A stretch of 34,609 nt of DNA, taken from Methanoregula sp. (GTDB lineage Archaea > Halobacteriota > Methanomicrobia > Methanomicrobiales > Methanospirillaceae). This document shows positions 23,932 to 32,392 of the stretch, piece by piece; the stretch's first letter is position 1, and the number at the start of each line of letters is the position of its first letter. The stretch is from the NCBI RefSeq assembly GCF_003170075.1, contig NZ_PMZU01000071.1, forward strand, positions 1-34,609, in the 5' to 3' direction. The position numbers were made by a program, and so were the translations under genes. The notes beneath the pieces are model-generated. The model was not told where the DNA came from. It saw nothing but the letters and a program-made list of their open reading frames with translations, and did not search any database.

Positions 23932-24435
23932 ATGACAACCCAGGAGAATGCAATGGACGCATTTGCCGGCGAATCGCAGGCAAACCGGAAGTATCTGGCG
24001 TTTTCCGAAAAAGCTGCAGCCGAGGGGTTCAAAAATATTGCAACTCTTTACAAGGCTGCATCTGATGCGGAGGCCATCCACGCCAAGAAACTCTTAAAAG
24101 TGCTCGGGGCAATCAACGCAACCGAGAAGAACCTTGAAGGAAGTATCGAAGGCGAGACCCATGAGTATACCTCAATGTATCCCGCTTTTATCAAGGATGC
24201 TGAATCCGAAAAGAAGAGCGATGCGGTGCTTGCGTTTACCCACGCGATGAAAGCAGAGGAAGTGCATGCAGGCCTGTACAAAAAAGCACTCGCGGCCCTT
24301 AAAGCCGGTCACGATCTCGGCAGGGAAAAGATCTACCTCTGCCCGATCTGCGGCAATATTGAGATCAGGCAGGCCCCTGAGAAGTGCCCGATCTGCGGAG
24401 TATTTGGAAAACAGTTCCGCGAAATTACCCTTTAA
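23932..24435 (+). CDS. Rubrerythrin
   Basis: The 167-residue protein combines a ferritin-like four-helix domain that holds a di-iron centre with a C-terminal rubredoxin domain. Di-iron ligands are suggested by FAGESQANRKY, ASDAEAIHAKK, GETHEYTSMYPAF and MKAEEVHAGLY. The rubredoxin iron is held by CPIC and CPIC (YLCPICGNIEIRQAPEKCPIC in two parts). Rubrerythrins reduce hydrogen peroxide in anaerobes using electrons from rubredoxin or flavoproteins. With the neighbouring peroxiredoxin, desulforedoxin and Isf proteins, this marks an oxidative-stress region. Confidence 0.95.
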   Translation: MTTQENAMDAFAGESQANRKYLAFSEKAAAEGFKNIATLYKAASDAEAIHAKKLLKVLGAINATEKNLEGSIEGETHEYTSMYPAFIKDAESEKKSDAVLAFTHAMKAEEVHAGLYKKALAALKAGHDLGREKIYLCPICGNIEIRQAPEKCPICGVFGKQFREITL

Positions 24436-24519
24436 CACTTTTTTTCAGATACTGCTTAGTGCATCCGCAGCATCCCGCCATATGCCTCCGATCCTGAATC
24501 GTGAGATAACGTCAGAGAT

Positions 24520-25818
24520 TTATGGTTTGCTGCGTCGCTTATGGACCCAGAATATGACCACCACAAGAGCAACCAGTGTCGCCCACGATGCGGTGTAGAT
24601 CACGATGATCGGGTATTCGAGAATTGCTTTTGGCAGTGAGGATACCGGGTTGGGGCTCTTCTGTTCCGTGCAGGTGAACGTGACGCTCACACCCGCCGGG
24701 AACCGGGCCGGGCCGCCGAAGTAGTGCACGAGCACCGTGGCATTGCCCGATGCGATGGTGCCGGAGACCGGAGCGTTGTTTGTGGCCGGGAAAGCAACCG
24801 CCCGCGTGAGCCGGGTGTCCTGGTCTTTGAGTTCCACGTACCATTCGTCGGGATAGATTGTAGAATAGGCATCCATTGCACCCACGGTCAGCTGCGAGCC
24901 GGGAGGAACTGATATATGCCAGGTCCCCTCTTCGCTCTGGTTTGAGAAGGTCAGTTTCCTTGTGGCGCTCTCTCCGGCACCCAGTACGAGAGTACCCGAG
25001 ATAAGAAAGGCGGGTGTTATACTGTTGGGTAGTGACAGGATGCCTGTTCCCGGGGCGGCGGTACACTGGAACCGGTCATCCATGACATCTCCGTAGGTGA
25101 GTGCCCGGTTATAGATCCTGACTTCGTCGATTCCACCGGTTAGATAATGAGGAGCGTTCTGGTCGGGCGTCTCTGCCGGCCCTGCATCAGCGCCGACCTG
25201 AACATAATTGGTATCTGTGTAGCGGATTACGCCGGTTGCATTTACCTGGTTGCGGAGAACGCCATCAAGATAGATCTTAGAGGTCAGGCCGTCATAGGTG
25301 CCGGTAACGTGGTGCCATTGCCCGGGGACAATACTTTCGTGTGGGATAACTACTGATGCATCCCCGGTATCGTCAAGACCAATCGTCCACCAGAGATCGT
25401 TTCCGTCATCGAATGCGAGCCGGTATCCCCCTTCGTTATCATACGTAGAGAGCAGTGTTTGCGGTGTCGTATGGTCCACATAAAACCAGAGAGAGACCGT
25501 GATGGCATCTGTAGGATGGTTCAGTGATGTGTACGGGATAGATACAAAACTCGCATTTCCGTCCAGTACCAACGCTTTTACACATCCGTTGTTCTCAACC
25601 CGGACTGCTCCGCCGTGGATAGTCCCGGTGTTTCCGTGCCCGGATGCGTCAAGAGCCAGAGTGCCGCTCCCCTCGTTGAAGTTGAGATAGACCACCGGAC
25701 CACCAAAGGCAGGGGGTATGTCTGGTGCTGCTGCGGCGGCAGAGGTACTGAGCAGCACCACAAATACGATCCCCAAAACAATTTTCCAGCAGTGTTTGCG
25801 GCCGGCGTACATGTGCAT
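24520..25818 (-). CDS. LamG-domain surface protein with C-terminal membrane anchor
   Basis: The 432-residue protein starts with a signal peptide (basic start, hydrophobic stretch to about residue 30 ending in SAAAAAP). A concanavalin A-like LamG domain spans about 40-255: YLNFNEGSGTLALDASG, VSLWFYVD, WHHVTGTYDG and the closing GGIDEVRIYNRAL. A beta-rich domain of about 130 residues follows, then a transmembrane helix at about 400-424 and a basic tail KRRSKP. It is therefore a cell-surface protein with a large external part, possibly binding sugars or other surface polymers. Several N-glycosylation sequons are present. No partner gene is evident. Confidence 0.82.
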   Translation of the reverse strand: MHMYAGRKHCWKIVLGIVFVVLLSTSAAAAAPDIPPAFGGPVVYLNFNEGSGTLALDASGHGNTGTIHGGAVRVENNGCVKALVLDGNASFVSIPYTSLNHPTDAITVSLWFYVDHTTPQTLLSTYDNEGGYRLAFDDGNDLWWTIGLDDTGDASVVIPHESIVPGQWHHVTGTYDGLTSKIYLDGVLRNQVNATGVIRYTDTNYVQVGADAGPAETPDQNAPHYLTGGIDEVRIYNRALTYGDVMDDRFQCTAAPGTGILSLPNSITPAFLISGTLVLGAGESATRKLTFSNQSEEGTWHISVPPGSQLTVGAMDAYSTIYPDEWYVELKDQDTRLTRAVAFPATNNAPVSGTIASGNATVLVHYFGGPARFPAGVSVTFTCTEQKSPNPVSSLPKAILEYPIIVIYTASWATLVALVVVIFWVHKRRSKP

Positions 25819-25935
25819 GGTACTATCCCTGTATGAAGGGTGTATTAGGGTTCACGGGAAAAGAAATTTGCGCTTTAAGCCATCAACATGCCTCTTACAT
25901 AATATTTATATCCGCCAAAAATCCTCTTCGCTTTC

Positions 25936-27087
25936 ATGAGTATGGTCACGGTATATTCGACAAAAAACTGCCCGTACTGCCGGATGGCAAAGGCGTTTCT
26001 TGAGAAACAGGGCGTTCCCTATACCTCCATCGATGTCGGCGCAGATGATGCTGCTGCGCAGAGGATGATTGCACTCTCGGGCCAGCGCGGTGTACCCGTT
26101 ATCATGGTTGACGATGAGGTCATTGTCGGGTTTGATTCCCAGCGGTTAAACGAACTGTTCGGGACACCTGCGGCAAACGAGCTGTACGATGTCATTATAG
26201 TCGGCGCCGGCCCCGCAGGACTGACTGCGGGTGTGTACTGCGCACGCAAACTCTTAAAAACCCTTATCGTGTCGGAGAATATCGGTGGTCAGGCGCTGGA
26301 GTCGTGGGCGATCGAGAACTACATGGGCTACCGGATGATCACCGGTGAAGACCTGATGAAGAGATTCGAGGAGCAGGTGCATACGCTCGATGTCCGGCTT
26401 GAACTTGTGCGGGTAAGCGGGATCTCGCAGGACGCCGGGCTTTTTGTCGTGACTACTGCGTCCGGGACCCTGCTGAAAGCAAAAAGCCTGATCCTGACGC
26501 AGGGCAAACAACCCCGGAAACTTGGCGTACAGGACGAGGAGAAATACCTTGGGCACGGGCTTTCGATCTGCTCGACCTGCGACGGTCCGCTCTACAAGGA
26601 AAAGAAGGTTGCTATAGTCGGCGGCGGCAACTCTGCGATCCAGACGGCCATCGAAATGAGCGGGATCGCCTCTTCCGTGAACCTGATCGTTCGCAGCACG
26701 ATCAAGGCGGATCCGGTCTATGTCAAAAAAATGGAGGGAATAAAAAATATCATCGTGCACCAGCATTCGCAGATCACAGCGCTTGCCGGCGATCCGTTCC
26801 TCCAGCGGATTACGATAACAACAAAGGGCGGAAGTGACCAGAATCTCGATGTCGACGGGGTGTTCATCGAAGTCGGCTGGACGCCGAACACGGAGATCCT
26901 TGACGGTCTGGTGGAACTTAATGACCGGAGGGAGATCGTGGTGGATGTGGATGGCCGCACGAGCCGGCCCGGGGTCTTTGCCGCCGGCGATGTGACATCG
27001 GTTAAAAGCAAGCAGATCATTATCGCGGCCGGGGACGGGGCAAAGGCGGCATTAGAGGCGTACGAGTACGTGATGAAGCTGACCTGA
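25936..27087 (+). CDS. Glutaredoxin-thioredoxin reductase fusion
   Basis: The 383-residue protein joins an N-terminal glutaredoxin domain (residues 1-78; CPYC at 12-15, cis-proline GVPVIMVDD) to a thioredoxin reductase (84-383). The reductase has FAD motif IIVGAGPAGLTAGVY (87-101), redox pair CSTC (212-215) and second Rossmann motif GGGNSA (229-234). The NADPH 2'-phosphate motif HRRxxxR, expected after the second Rossmann segment, is replaced by VRSTIKADP (252-260). It may use NADH or reduced F420 rather than NADPH; an F420H2-dependent thioredoxin reductase is known in methanogens. The attached glutaredoxin is a built-in electron acceptor that could feed peroxiredoxin. Confidence 0.92.
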   Translation: MSMVTVYSTKNCPYCRMAKAFLEKQGVPYTSIDVGADDAAAQRMIALSGQRGVPVIMVDDEVIVGFDSQRLNELFGTPAANELYDVIIVGAGPAGLTAGVYCARKLLKTLIVSENIGGQALESWAIENYMGYRMITGEDLMKRFEEQVHTLDVRLELVRVSGISQDAGLFVVTTASGTLLKAKSLILTQGKQPRKLGVQDEEKYLGHGLSICSTCDGPLYKEKKVAIVGGGNSAIQTAIEMSGIASSVNLIVRSTIKADPVYVKKMEGIKNIIVHQHSQITALAGDPFLQRITITTKGGSDQNLDVDGVFIEVGWTPNTEILDGLVELNDRREIVVDVDGRTSRPGVFAAGDVTSVKSKQIIIAAGDGAKAALEAYEYVMKLT

Positions 27088-27102
27088 TCTTTTTTTACCG
27101 CT

Positions 27103-27116
27103 GCCCGTGTGCGGGC
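27103..27116 (+). terminator. Hairpin after the Grx-TrxR gene
   Basis: A T7 run just after the stop codon (about 27090-27097) is followed by GCCCG (27103-27107) and CGGGC (27112-27116) around a TGTG loop. The T run is a likely archaeal terminator; the hairpin is beyond it and opens the structure-rich gap to tfrB. Confidence 0.4.
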
Positions 27117-27157
27117 CTGACAGGTAGCCAGAAAATGTCCGGTCATGCTGCCTATCA

Positions 27158-27231
27158 TTTCGAAAAAAGCCCGGTGCCTGCATCAACCGTTTTTTAAAAA
27201 AGTTCACCAGCGTTACCGGGCTTTTTCGAAA
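27158..27231. repeat. Long inverted repeat with TTTTTTAAAAAA centre
   Basis: The left arm is 27158-27175 (TTTCGAAAAAAGCCCGGT) and the right arm 27215-27231 (ACCGGGCTTTTTCGAAA); they are complementary apart from one extra A. Between them lies the palindrome TTTTTTAAAAAA (27190-27201). After the right arm, two related stretches beginning GGTGAG and containing AGTTTC follow (about 27246 and 27279). No coding sequence is recognised here. Confidence 0.6.
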
Positions 27232-27342
27232 AAGACTGTATGAGCTGGTGAGTAGTTTCAAAAAGGACGGATGCCGGGTGAGGAGTTTCGAACAAATGAG
27301 CAGCCAGGAAAGATCCTTTCCTGTTGCACAAGTCCCCCATTA

Positions 27343-27488
27343 CGCCAGCCCTGCCCCCAAAGGGGGCGTGTGCGATGCCGTTGGGTATTATCTGTGGCGG
27401 GACCTATCTGAATATTGGTAATAAACCCTCATCGCAGCCGGGGGATGCCTCCACGGCGGGGGAGGCAGCCACCAAGAACATTTCATCG
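27343..27488. repeat. Dispersed structured repeat, copy 2
   Basis: Second copy of the element at 20457-20620. Shared blocks in order are CGCCAGCCCTGCCCCC, GGGGGCG, GATGCC, GGGTATTATCTGT, GGTAATA, ATCGCAGCCGGGGGATGCC, GGCGGGGGAGGC and CCAAGAACAT. The central inverted repeat is weaker here than in copy 1. Copy 2 has an open frame across it but copy 1 does not, which argues against a conserved protein. Confidence 0.6.
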
Positions 27489-27559
27489 CCTCCCGTATCA
27501 CCATCGATCCCACCCATCTTCATCAATTTTTCCGACGTAAAATTGAAAAACGCTTATAG

Positions 27560-27711
27560 CGGCCTCCGGGAGGCCGATCTCCCTATCAGATAACCAAATG
27601 TTCGATCCCAAAAACCCAGCCAACAGAAGCCCGCTATTATGCAGGTTTAAATCGCCCTTAAATCGAGGCATTTTTAAAAATAAACGATTAAATCAGGATT
27701 TTCTAAGGGCG
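27560..27711. repeat. Hairpin cluster in the gap before tfrB
   Basis: CGGCCTC/GAGGCCG forms a 7-bp hairpin at 27560-27576. Farther on, CGCCCTTA (27653-27660) pairs with TAAGGGCG (27704-27711), and inside these AATCG (27661-27665) pairs with CGATT (27685-27689) around the 12-nt palindrome ATTTTTAAAAAT (27670-27681). The design resembles 27158-27231. The gap 27088-27845 holds no gene I can support. Confidence 0.5.
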
Positions 27712-27845
27712 TGGACATCGGTTCCTGTGGAGATGGGATCCGGGGTCCGGAAACAAGAGATTGGAGACCAGATTGGGCCCGGATTTTGAGGGAGGAAGGT
27801 AGGATTGTGGGGGGTGGTTTAGACTCCGGTTACTGAATAACACTT

Positions 27846-29309
27846 TCACTCGTTCTTCTTTTTTGCCTGCCGGTCTTTCTCCCGGTACCCCTCTAAAAGC
27901 ACGGTTGTTATATTTTTTACCGGTTTGTCCGTGTGGCTTGCGATATGAAACTCGCAGAACGGGCAGGACGAGATCACGATATCGGCCCCGGTCTTTTTGA
28001 TCTCCTCTCCCCGGCGCTTTCCAAGAGCTGCCGCCTCTTCGGGCACGCCCGACTTCACGCCACCGCCCGACCCGCAGCAGATGGACGGCATCTCGACAAG
28101 ATCGACCACCTGCCGGATCAGCTGGCGTGGCTCGTCTCTGACATCCTGTCCCCGCATCAGGTGACAGGGATCATGGTACGTGGCCTTTATTGGCAAGCGT
28201 GCCGGGGGTTCAATGCCGTACATGGTAAGCATTTGGTTGATGTCCAATACCTTAAACGGCGTCATGTAATCGTTCTTGAGTGTCGAACCACAGCCGGCGC
28301 ACATCGTCATCACGGTATCGATGCCCCGGGACTGGAACGCATCGATGTTAGAGCGCTTGAGCGTGTCGATAAACGCCAGCTGGCCGGTCCGGATAAGCGG
28401 GGACCCGCAACAGACCTGATCTTTTGGTATGATCACCCGAATCCCGTTGCGCCGAAGAACTTCTATGGCGTCAAGCGCGGTTTTCGGGAGCCGCATGTTG
28501 TACATACAGCCGACAAAGAATCCCACGGTTGCTTTCACCGGCCCGTTCGGCTCGATCCTTTCACCGACCTGCTCCATGAATGTGGGTTCAGTGCGGGTGA
28601 CACTGCGGCCGGTCTCTTTTATGAGCGCTGCAACTTCCCTGTGCCGGGGAAGTGTGAACCCGCGCTGGTTTGCGAGAGCCCGGAGTTTTTCGATTGCTTT
28701 TCCCGGGATTTTGATCTTTTTCGGGCAGGCTTTGAAACACGCCTGGCAGCTCGTGCAGGTAAACAGGCCGTCCCGGATCGCGTCCGGCACCCGGTCACCG
28801 GTGTCACGCGGGTCAAGGGCAAGCCGCATCTCCTGCCTCATTGCGGTAGGCCCGAGGAACGGTGTCACATCCATCGCCGGGCAGATCGAGACGCAGGCAA
28901 GGCACTCGATGCAGTCCCGCAACGGTTTGATCGCGTCGATCTCCTCTTTTGTCGGCAGTTTACAGTCCACTCTTGGTTTCAGCGATGCTATCAGTTCGAT
29001 CTTCGGGAGGAGATCCACGACAAGGTCCTGTTTGACCGGCAGGTTTAAGGGGGCAATCGTGATGCCGTCTGTTGCTTCTTCCATGCAGGCAAGCACTGGT
29101 TCGCCGTTCACCCGTACGGCGCAGCTCCCGCACTGCCCGGAACCGCAGCAGTACCGGTACGCGAGCGTGGGATCGAGAGTATCGTGGATCGTGTGCAGGA
29201 CATGGAGGACCCGGGCACCGTCGTTTACGCTGACCGCGTAGGTTTCAAACCGGGGCGATGGATCTTTTTTCGGGTCGAACCGCTGGACCTTCACATGCAA
29301 TTCCTTCAT
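27846..29309 (-). CDS. tfrB: Thiol:fumarate reductase subunit B (CoM/CoB-dependent), FeS and CCG domains
   Basis: The 487-residue protein couples an FrdB-like part to an HdrB-like part. Residues 55-75 hold a 2Fe-2S ferredoxin motif (Cys55, 60, 63, 75). Two 4Fe-4S motifs follow: CIECLACVSIC (133-143) and CTSCQACFKAC (185-195). The C-terminal half carries two CCG domains: GCMYN, QVCCGSP, CAGCGS (269-341) and HDPCH, ICCGSGGG, CPFC (379-453). In Methanothermobacter this enzyme reduces fumarate to succinate with coenzyme M and coenzyme B, yielding their heterodisulfide for the reductive citric acid pathway. It overlaps tfrA by ATGA (29306-29309). Confidence 0.93.
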   Translation of the reverse strand: MKELHVKVQRFDPKKDPSPRFETYAVSVNDGARVLHVLHTIHDTLDPTLAYRYCCGSGQCGSCAVRVNGEPVLACMEEATDGITIAPLNLPVKQDLVVDLLPKIELIASLKPRVDCKLPTKEEIDAIKPLRDCIECLACVSICPAMDVTPFLGPTAMRQEMRLALDPRDTGDRVPDAIRDGLFTCTSCQACFKACPKKIKIPGKAIEKLRALANQRGFTLPRHREVAALIKETGRSVTRTEPTFMEQVGERIEPNGPVKATVGFFVGCMYNMRLPKTALDAIEVLRRNGIRVIIPKDQVCCGSPLIRTGQLAFIDTLKRSNIDAFQSRGIDTVMTMCAGCGSTLKNDYMTPFKVLDINQMLTMYGIEPPARLPIKATYHDPCHLMRGQDVRDEPRQLIRQVVDLVEMPSICCGSGGGVKSGVPEEAAALGKRRGEEIKKTGADIVISSCPFCEFHIASHTDKPVKNITTVLLEGYREKDRQAKKKNE

Positions 29310-30934
29310 GCGACCGCTCCGTGTTTTACGATCCCCATACGGTTCCTTGAGATGTACGTGTGACCATAGGGCGAATGCGCCGCGTCATAATCCTGCGGGA
29401 TATCGACCCGCATGTGGGCGCCCCGTGACTCGGGCCGGATCAGCGCCGAACGGCAGATCAGGGCTGCGGTCAGGCACATGTTTTCGACAATGCAGCAGTC
29501 CGCGAGGTTTTTCGTTGATACCGCCTTAATCGGGGCCTGCATGAGCCGGCTTGCCACGGCAAGCGCATTTTTGAGCCCGGCCTCGTCCCGGAAGATCCCG
29601 GCACCCCTCCACATCGCCAGCTGGAGTTCGGTTCGCACTACCGCCGGGTTTTCTGTTCCCGCAAGGAACCGGTCGAGCCGCTCTTCCTGTTTTGCGATCT
29701 GGGCCGGGTCGATCTTCTTTACCCTTTTCTCCGCCCGGGCTGCAAATTCCCCGGCACGTTTCCCGAAGACCTGTGTATCTGCAAGAGCGTTTCCGCCAAG
29801 ACGGTTCGCCCCCTGCACGCCACCAGCGGATTCTCCGCAGGCAAAGAGACCCGGCAGCGTGGTTTTACCTTCGGGAGTGATCTTCAGGCCTCCCATGATG
29901 TGGTGGGCAGTCGGGGCGACCTCCATGGGCTCGGTCCGGATGTCCACGCCGTACTTGAGGAACTGTTCGAGCATCACCGGCAGCTTGGTCTCGATCTGCT
30001 CTTTTGGCAGGTGCGTGACGTCAAGGTAAACCCCGCCACGCGGCGTGCCCCGGCCGGCAGCGATCTCGGTGGCAATTGCACGGGAAACCACGTCCCGGGT
30101 CGAGAGTTCCATGCGGTCGGGATCGTATTTTTTCATGAACCGCTCGCCGAGCCGGTTTTTCAGGATGCCCCCTTCGCCCCGGACGGCTTCCGTGATGAGC
30201 CGGCCCCGTGCATCGTACGGGTACACCGCGCCGGTCGGGTGGAACTGGACCATTTCCATATCGATGAGTTCCGCACCAGCCCGGTACCCCATCGCAAAGC
30301 CGTCGCCCGTCCCGCTCGATGAGTTGGTCGAGACATCGTAGACCCGTGACCCGCCGCCGGTCGCAAGGACCGTGCTGTCGGCTTTCAGGACAACGATCGA
30401 TCCGTTTTCATCGAGTGCGATGGCGCCCGTGACCCGGTCTCCGTCTTTGAGCAGGTCGATCACGGTCACTTCCTGGAGTTTTGTCACATCCGCTGCATCG
30501 AGCTGCTCGACAAGCGTCATCATCATCTCGTGGCCGGTCCGGTCTCCCGCGTAGCAGGTCCGGGGGAACCGCTGGCCGCCGAACGGGCGCTGGGCGATCT
30601 CGTTTTCTTTCGTGAAGTCAAAGACCGCCCCCCACCGGATCAGGTCGTCCATGCGCAGCGGGGATTCTTGCACGAGAATCTTCACGAGATCCGGGTCGTT
30701 GAGGAATGCTCCCCCTTTAAGCGTGTCCTCGTAGTGGATCTCGCAGGAATCCTCTTTTTTCAGCACCGCGTTGTAGCCCCCCTCGGCCATCGTGGTGCAA
30801 CCGCCTTTTCCTGCGATGGTTTTTGTGACAAGAACCGTGTCGCCATGCCCGGCAGCCTCGATTACCGCCCGCACTCCCGCCCCGCCGCTGCCGATCACCA
30901 GCACATGGCAGTCCACCACGTCCTCTGCATGCAT
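29306..30934 (-). CDS. tfrA: Thiol:fumarate reductase subunit A (flavoprotein)
   Basis: The 542-residue catalytic flavoprotein is of the fumarate reductase/succinate dehydrogenase family. The FAD motif is LVIGSGGAGVRAVIEA (12-27), with the family-typical KGGCTTMAEGGYNA, the active-site region QFHPTGAVYPYDARGRLITEAVRGEGG in two parts (QFHPTGAVYPYDARG and ITEAVRGEGG), a HHIMGGL segment, and the C-terminal ESRGAHMRVDIPQDYD. It acts with TfrB in the cytosol; no membrane anchor subunit is encoded beside it, as expected for the soluble methanogen enzyme. It diverges from aspartate kinase with only 60 nt between start codons. Confidence 0.93.
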   Translation of the reverse strand: MHAEDVVDCHVLVIGSGGAGVRAVIEAAGHGDTVLVTKTIAGKGGCTTMAEGGYNAVLKKEDSCEIHYEDTLKGGAFLNDPDLVKILVQESPLRMDDLIRWGAVFDFTKENEIAQRPFGGQRFPRTCYAGDRTGHEMMMTLVEQLDAADVTKLQEVTVIDLLKDGDRVTGAIALDENGSIVVLKADSTVLATGGGSRVYDVSTNSSSGTGDGFAMGYRAGAELIDMEMVQFHPTGAVYPYDARGRLITEAVRGEGGILKNRLGERFMKKYDPDRMELSTRDVVSRAIATEIAAGRGTPRGGVYLDVTHLPKEQIETKLPVMLEQFLKYGVDIRTEPMEVAPTAHHIMGGLKITPEGKTTLPGLFACGESAGGVQGANRLGGNALADTQVFGKRAGEFAARAEKRVKKIDPAQIAKQEERLDRFLAGTENPAVVRTELQLAMWRGAGIFRDEAGLKNALAVASRLMQAPIKAVSTKNLADCCIVENMCLTAALICRSALIRPESRGAHMRVDIPQDYDAAHSPYGHTYISRNRMGIVKHGAVA

Positions 30935-30958
30935 ATTATAATTCTGTGCGTCGTATGG

Positions 30959-30972
30959 TTACATAAATAAAT
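30959..30972. promoter_or_regulatory. Shared TATA-like sequence between tfrA and aspartate kinase
   Basis: ACATAAATAAATGG lies about 29 nt before the aspartate kinase ATG (30995). Read on the other strand as CCATTTATTTATGT it lies about 31 nt before the tfrA ATG (30934). One AT-rich box could serve both divergent promoters, each leaderless or nearly so. Confidence 0.45.
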
Positions 30973-30994
30973 GGTACAGCCGGTGTGAACCAAA

Positions 30995-32392
30995 ATGAAA
31001 TTGCTGATGAAATTTGGCGGGACTTCCGTTGCCGATGCGCAGTGTATCAAACGCGTTGTTGACATCCTCGAAAAACACCATAAGGCCGGCGACGAAGTCG
31101 CGGTCGTGGTCTCTGCGCAGCGCGGTGTGACCGATCAGCTCATCGCTCTTGCAGAAAAACTCCCCACTGCACAGAACTGCTCGGAGGTTGCTCCGCTGAT
31201 TACTGCGCTCCGACAGCGTCACATGACCACACTTGAAGGGGCTGCACCGGATTATGTTAAAGAAGTCGGGGCTGTCATTGAAAAGCGGCTCGCGAGTCTC
31301 CAGCACATTCTTTCTGCCATCCACAACCTGCGGGAGCTCACGCCCCGGTCAAAGGACTACGTCATCTCCTTTGGCGAACGGCTGCTTGCCCCGATTGTCG
31401 GTGCAGCTCTCCGCCAGCGCGGTATCCCGTCGACCGTGTTTGACGGCTGCGAGGCCGGCATTCTCACCACCCCCCAGCACGGTGAGGCAACTGCCCTCTG
31501 TGAGAGCGATGAACGGATTAAAAAGAAGATCGAACCTCTCTTAAAAAAAGAGATCCCGGTCATCATGGGGTTCATGGGCTGCACCGAGAGCGGGATCATT
31601 ACGACACTCGGGCGGAGCGGATCGGATTACTCCGCGTCCATTGTCGGGGCCGGGATCGATGCAGATGAAATCTGGATCTGGACGGATGTCGACGGCATCA
31701 TGACATCCGACCCGAGAGTGATAAACGACGCCCGGGTCTTAAAGAGCGTCTCGTACATTGAAGTCATGGAGCTCTCGTACTTCGGCGCAAAGGTCATGCA
31801 CCCGCGTTCGATTGACCCGGCGATGAGAAAGAACATCCTCGTCCGGGTAAAAAACACCTTCAATCCCGATGCTCCTGGCACCATGATTGTCCGGAACGGC
31901 TACCGGGACAGCCGGGTAGTAAAAGCGCTCACGTACATCGATAAGGTCGCCTCAATCAACATCAACGGCGCCCAGATGATCGGACGGCCGGGCGTGGCAA
32001 AGATGATCTTTTCCGCACTTGCCGACAAGGAAGTGAACGTGATGATGATCACCCAGGGTTCAAGTGAAGCAAACATCTCGCTTATTGTTGACGAGTCTCA
32101 TCTCCAGACAGCAGTGGATGCACTGGCATTTCTTGTAAAAGATGGTATTGTACGGGAAGTGACGCACAACAAGGATGTCTGTGCCGTTGCCGTGGTCGGG
32201 GCCGGTATGGCCGGTGCCGCAGGATCAGGCGGGCGGATTTTTTCCGCGCTTGGCCATGCCGGCGTGAACGTTATGATGATCTCGCAGGGCTCAAGCGAGG
32301 CAAGCATATCGTTTGTGGTCCGGCAGGAAGACGGCCCGCGTGCGGTCCGGGTGCTGCACGATGAGTTCCATCTCTCGGAGGAATCTGAATGA
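30995..32392 (+). CDS. Aspartate kinase
   Basis: The 465-residue enzyme phosphorylates aspartate, opening the pathway to threonine, methionine, isoleucine and lysine. The N-terminal amino acid kinase domain has KFGGTSV (6-12), SFGERLLAP, and the signature TTLGRSGSDYSA. Two C-terminal ACT domains (about 320-390 and 398-465) contain near-repeats VNVMMITQGSSEANISL and VNVMMISQGSSEASISF, the allosteric sites for amino-acid feedback. Length is typical of monofunctional enzymes; no homoserine dehydrogenase is attached. The stop overlaps purM (ATGA at 32389-32392). Confidence 0.95.
   Translation: MKLLMKFGGTSVADAQCIKRVVDILEKHHKAGDEVAVVVSAQRGVTDQLIALAEKLPTAQNCSEVAPLITALRQRHMTTLEGAAPDYVKEVGAVIEKRLASLQHILSAIHNLRELTPRSKDYVISFGERLLAPIVGAALRQRGIPSTVFDGCEAGILTTPQHGEATALCESDERIKKKIEPLLKKEIPVIMGFMGCTESGIITTLGRSGSDYSASIVGAGIDADEIWIWTDVDGIMTSDPRVINDARVLKSVSYIEVMELSYFGAKVMHPRSIDPAMRKNILVRVKNTFNPDAPGTMIVRNGYRDSRVVKALTYIDKVASININGAQMIGRPGVAKMIFSALADKEVNVMMITQGSSEANISLIVDESHLQTAVDALAFLVKDGIVREVTHNKDVCAVAVVGAGMAGAAGSGGRIFSALGHAGVNVMMISQGSSEASISFVVRQEDGPRAVRVLHDEFHLSEESE

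Noticed and set aside
23233-24435. 400-codon reading of rubrerythrin with a long N-terminal extension
   Set aside because: The extension is antisense to radC and crosses the intergenic palindrome and TATA box. The ATG at 23932 gives a normal-length rubrerythrin.
27598-27789. 63-codon open frame in the gap before tfrB
   Set aside because: It spans a nested hairpin, lacks a ribosome-binding site and resembles no protein family.
27933-29048. 371-codon plus-strand open frame opposite tfrB
   Set aside because: tfrB has all its FeS and CCG motifs on the minus strand; the opposite frame is His- and Arg-rich and without a domain.
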